Of a stretch of DNA of 35,358 bases, positions 33,010 through 35,358 are shown in pieces (within the stretch, counting starts at the first letter, position 1; each line of letters begins with the position of its first letter). The stretch is from Acidobacteriota bacterium. GTDB lineage: Bacteria; Acidobacteriota; CAIWXX01. The notes under the pieces were generated by a model that was not told the origin of the DNA, searched no databases, and saw only the letters and a program-made list of their open reading frames with translations. Where the stretch lies: positions 1 to 35,358 of the forward strand of contig JACPPM010000171.1 of NCBI GenBank assembly GCA_016191015.1. Direction: 5' to 3'. The translations under genes and the position numbers were made by a program.

Positions 33010-33975
33010 ATGCCTAGGGATTTCGTGACCGAGATCGTCGACCGGCTCCACAAGAACGAGCGGGTCCGGAGCTCCCGGTATCTGGGCCGTCTGTGGAGCA
33101 GGCTGAGTTACATGCGCGAGGTGTACTACGGCCGCCGGCTTGCCCCACGGTTCATCGCCATCGAGAACACCACGGAGTGCAATCGAAGGTGCCCCTACTG
33201 CCCGCATTTCTGGTCGCCGCGAGAGAGCCATGTCATGGAGCTGCCGTTGTACCGGAAGATCATCGATGACCTCGCCGAAATTCATTACGAAGGCACAGTC
33301 CTCTTCGCGCCCTGGGATGAACCTCTCCTGGACCCAAGATTGCCCTCCCTCGTGGAGTACGCCAAGCGTCAGTTGCCGCGATGCAGCATCGTCATCCTCA
33401 CCAATGGGGACCTGCTGACTCTCGAGCTCTTTCGAGACCTCCGTCGGGCCGGCGTCTCGGAATGCGATGTCTCCGATCACTTCAAGATCGCCGACGGACG
33501 CTACGTCATCAGCAACCCTGCGGAAGCAGTCCGCACCTACCAGAAGTTGGGGAGGGAGGATAAGAAGAGAATTCATTTCCACGACCTCAACTACAAGAGG
33601 ATCCGCGGCCTCGACAGCTTCCAGAACCGCTCGGGCGTCGTTCCGCTCATCAACTGTGTCAGCATCGAGAAGGCCTGCGGGACATGCAATCTACCCGAAA
33701 TGATCCTCACGATCGCGCACGACGGCCGCGTCGTGCTGTGCGCACGGCAGTGGGAGGAGACGCCGGTGTTCGGGAACGCCGGCTCGGAGCGCCTCTATGA
33801 CATTTGGCGTAAAACGGAGTTCCGCAACGCGAGGCACAATTTGCGTCATGGGGTGTTCGAGCTGGACATCTGCAGGCGATGTGGACTGGGGGATCTGCCG
33901 GAACCGGCTCAGGTGGCCAAGCTTAGGTCAACGGGGCCATGTCTTGAGGGCACCGGTTCTCAACGGTGCACTTGA
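33010..33975 (+). CDS. Radical SAM protein with SPASM-like C-terminal cluster domain
   Basis: The 321-residue protein has the radical SAM cluster motif CNRRCPYC (Cys-x3-Cys-x2-Cys, about 57-64) in a half-barrel beginning at FIAIENTTECN. The C-terminal cysteines (CVSIEKACGTC, VVLCARQW, CRRCG) and the VFGNAGSERLYDIW segment match the SPASM/twitch type that binds extra iron-sulfur clusters. Such enzymes modify peptides, enzymes or small molecules. No precursor peptide or obvious partner is adjacent, so the substrate is unknown. The start lacks a strong Shine-Dalgarno. Confidence 0.88.
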   Translation: MPRDFVTEIVDRLHKNERVRSSRYLGRLWSRLSYMREVYYGRRLAPRFIAIENTTECNRRCPYCPHFWSPRESHVMELPLYRKIIDDLAEIHYEGTVLFAPWDEPLLDPRLPSLVEYAKRQLPRCSIVILTNGDLLTLELFRDLRRAGVSECDVSDHFKIADGRYVISNPAEAVRTYQKLGREDKKRIHFHDLNYKRIRGLDSFQNRSGVVPLINCVSIEKACGTCNLPEMILTIAHDGRVVLCARQWEETPVFGNAGSERLYDIWRKTEFRNARHNLRHGVFELDICRRCGLGDLPEPAQVAKLRSTGPCLEGTGSQRCT

Positions 33976-34034
33976 GATACGGTCCCCCTTCACGGATCTC
34001 GACTCTGGCGGCCGGCGACTTCCCCGTCTAGTTT

Positions 34035-35138
34035 TCAATCCCCGAAGCAGATTCCCAGATCGCGCGCCGTGAGGATGGTGTCGCAGTCCAGGGGGACGCA
34101 CTTCATGCGGCGCGTGGCCTGCTCGAGCGGGACGTAGCGCACGGTCGGCGGGTCGAGGGCCACCATCACGCCTGACATGCCTTCGTCCAACGCGCGCACG
34201 GCGGCGGCGCCGAATCGGAGCGAGATGAGGCGATCAAATGTGGTGGGAGAGCCGCCGCGCAACAGATGGCCGAGCACCACCACGCGGCTCTCCCTTCCCG
34301 TCATCTCCTGTATCTGCCTGGTGACCAGCTCGCCGATCCCGCCGAGCCGTTCCGCTCTCCCGATCTCCTTCGCCGCTACCACCCGTTCGCCGCCCACATG
34401 CTTCGCCCCCTCGGCCACCACCACCATCGAGTGAGTGCGGCCGGCGCGCTCCCGCTCCTTGATCTTCGCTGCGACCTTCCGGATGTCGAATGGGATCTCC
34501 GGAATGAGGATGACATCGGCCGTACCGGAAATGCCTGTGTTCAGAGCGATCCATCCCGCGTACCGCCCCATCACCTCGACGACCATCACACGCTGGTGCG
34601 CTTCGGCCGTCGAGTGCAACCGGTCGAGACACGAGGTCGCGAACGAGAGCGCCGTGTCGAACCCGAATGTGACGACCGTCTTGTCCAGATCGTTGTCGAT
34701 CGTCTTGGGAACGCCGACAACGCGCAGGCCTTTCTTCTCGAGCTCATTCGCGATCGACAGCGAGCCGTCGCCTCCCACGGCAATCAGCGCATCGATCCGG
34801 TGTTTCCGAAACCCGCGCATCACCTCGCTCGAGCGATCCACGATGCGCACTTTGCCGTTCTTTCCGATGATCGGGTACTCGAGCGGATTCCCCTTGTTCG
34901 TCGTGCCGATGATCGTGCCGCCAAGGTGCGTGATGCCACGGACACGCTCGCGCGTGAGTCGCATAAGGCCACCGTCCGGGTAACGCTCCGGGAGGAAGAG
35001 CCCATTGTATCCATCCCGGATGCCATAGCATTCCCATCCGCGGTTGAGCGCCGCAATGACGACCGCGCGGATGACGGCGTTGAGCCCTGGGGCATCACCG
35101 CCGCCGGTGTTGATCGCAATTCGCTTGATCTTGGACAT
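34035..35138 (-). CDS. pfkA: 6-phosphofructokinase, group III type
   Basis: The 367-residue enzyme phosphorylates fructose 6-phosphate. It has NTGGGDAPGLNAV, GGDGSLSIA (Gly at the position that favours ATP rather than pyrophosphate), PKTIDNDL (Lys after Pro as in the pyrophosphate-using and group III enzymes; classic bacterial ATP enzymes have Gly here), the catalytic TIDND Asp, MVVEVMGRYAGW and LGHLLRGGSPT. The Gly-with-Lys mix is typical of ATP-dependent group III kinases. AGGAGG lies nine bases before ATG 35138. It is transcribed alone toward the radical SAM gene. Confidence 0.93.
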   Translation of the reverse strand: MSKIKRIAINTGGGDAPGLNAVIRAVVIAALNRGWECYGIRDGYNGLFLPERYPDGGLMRLTRERVRGITHLGGTIIGTTNKGNPLEYPIIGKNGKVRIVDRSSEVMRGFRKHRIDALIAVGGDGSLSIANELEKKGLRVVGVPKTIDNDLDKTVVTFGFDTALSFATSCLDRLHSTAEAHQRVMVVEVMGRYAGWIALNTGISGTADVILIPEIPFDIRKVAAKIKERERAGRTHSMVVVAEGAKHVGGERVVAAKEIGRAERLGGIGELVTRQIQEMTGRESRVVVLGHLLRGGSPTTFDRLISLRFGAAAVRALDEGMSGVMVALDPPTVRYVPLEQATRRMKCVPLDCDTILTARDLGICFGD

Positions 35139-35174
35139 GGAGATAGCCTCCTGCTTGGAACCGGCGTCTGATCT

Positions 35175-35203
35175 ATCTAAGCCGCTCAGTGCCGATCTGT
35201 CAA
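35175..35203 (-). promoter_or_regulatory. Promoter candidate for phosphofructokinase
   Basis: On the minus strand a perfect TTGACA (35203-35198) is followed after 17 bases by a weak -10 TTAGAT (35180-35175). It lies just inside the edge of repeat copy R5. Confidence 0.4.
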
Positions 35204-35217
35204 AAAGCTGTGTCTTC

Positions 35218-35358
35218 CCTAACGCGGCGGAGCCGCAACCAAAAAGGTTGCGTCTCCACCGCGCGTGAGAGCGTCCGGCCCGCTTCGCGGGCCTGGAGCG
35301 TGGAGCGTGAGAGCGTTCTTCCGAGCCACCCTGATCGTCCGAGGCGACCGCTCCGTTC
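35218..35358 (-). repeat. Interspersed repeat copy R5, inverted, cut by window end
   Basis: It begins with CCTAACGCGGCGGAGCCGC, the complement of the R1 end module at 267-289. It contains the palindrome CCCGCTTCGCGGG (35279-35291) and GGAGCGTGGAGCGTGAGAGC modules shared in reverse with R3 (7785-7815). It ends with a stretch matching the reverse complement of 140-187 (GCCACCCTGA...GCTCCGTT). The far TTAGTGTC end would lie outside the window. Confidence 0.65.

Overview
The window is GC-rich bacterial DNA with long spurious antisense reading frames, as expected at high GC. The gene types suggest an uncultured soil or sediment bacterium with a large genome, perhaps Acidobacteriota, Eisenbacteria or a related deep lineage: a Ser/Thr kinase fused to a PD40 propeller, TPR-fused alkaline-phosphatase/sulfatase-fold lipoproteins, ECF sigma factors and interspersed short repeats. 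The sequence does not fix the taxon. No rRNA, tRNA, CRISPR array or complete insertion sequence was seen.

Positions 1-8700 plus sat at 15929-17155 form a PAPS and sulfation locus. ATP sulfurylase (sat) and APS kinase (cysC) make PAPS, a sulfotransferase uses it, and a CysQ-type phosphatase removes the PAP product. No PAPS reductase or sulfite reductase is present, so sulfation rather than cysteine synthesis is the likely purpose. Between these genes lie two tandem alkaline-phosphatase-superfamily paralogues (one membrane-anchored, one with a Tat signal), two tiny ribbon-helix-helix-like proteins sharing a C-terminal RLKGLGY tail, and a membrane protein resembling the Oxa1/EMC3 fold. Two face-to-face promoters with overlapping -10 boxes at 1817-1866 drive the locus in both directions.

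Positions 8730-12042 are the most notable part. An ECF sigma factor, a zinc-binding anti-sigma factor (HxxxCxxC) and an ArsM-MerT-HMA fusion lie in series on the minus strand. Divergent to them is a second ArsM-like methyltransferase with an in-frame TGA at exactly the position of Cys206 in the fusion. The reading frame and homology continue past the TGA to 12042, and a hairpin with bacterial SECIS geometry starts 9 bases after it. This is a strong selenocysteine candidate, giving a regulated metalloid-methylation module with paired Cys and Sec enzymes. An ECF-type promoter (GGAACC-N16-GTC) precedes the sigma gene.

Positions 12043-23850 hold an exported truncated globin, a frameshifted beta-helix pseudogene, an ArsM DNA remnant, a sulfatase-fold/TPR lipoprotein, sat, a GHL10-like secreted glycoside hydrolase, a GT2 glycosyltransferase and the Ser/Thr kinase with a small coupled ORF.

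Positions 23851-35358 hold a DUF4143-type ATPase, a zinc alcohol dehydrogenase, an exported protein of unknown function, an orphan FitA-like antitoxin with only a stub of its toxin, a thiolase plus FadJ-like beta-oxidation pair, a secreted beta-helix protein, a radical SAM/SPASM protein and a 6-phosphofructokinase. An interspersed repeat with constant ends and variable interior occurs at 41-289, 2860-3026 (inverted), 7652-7863 and 35218 to the window end (inverted).
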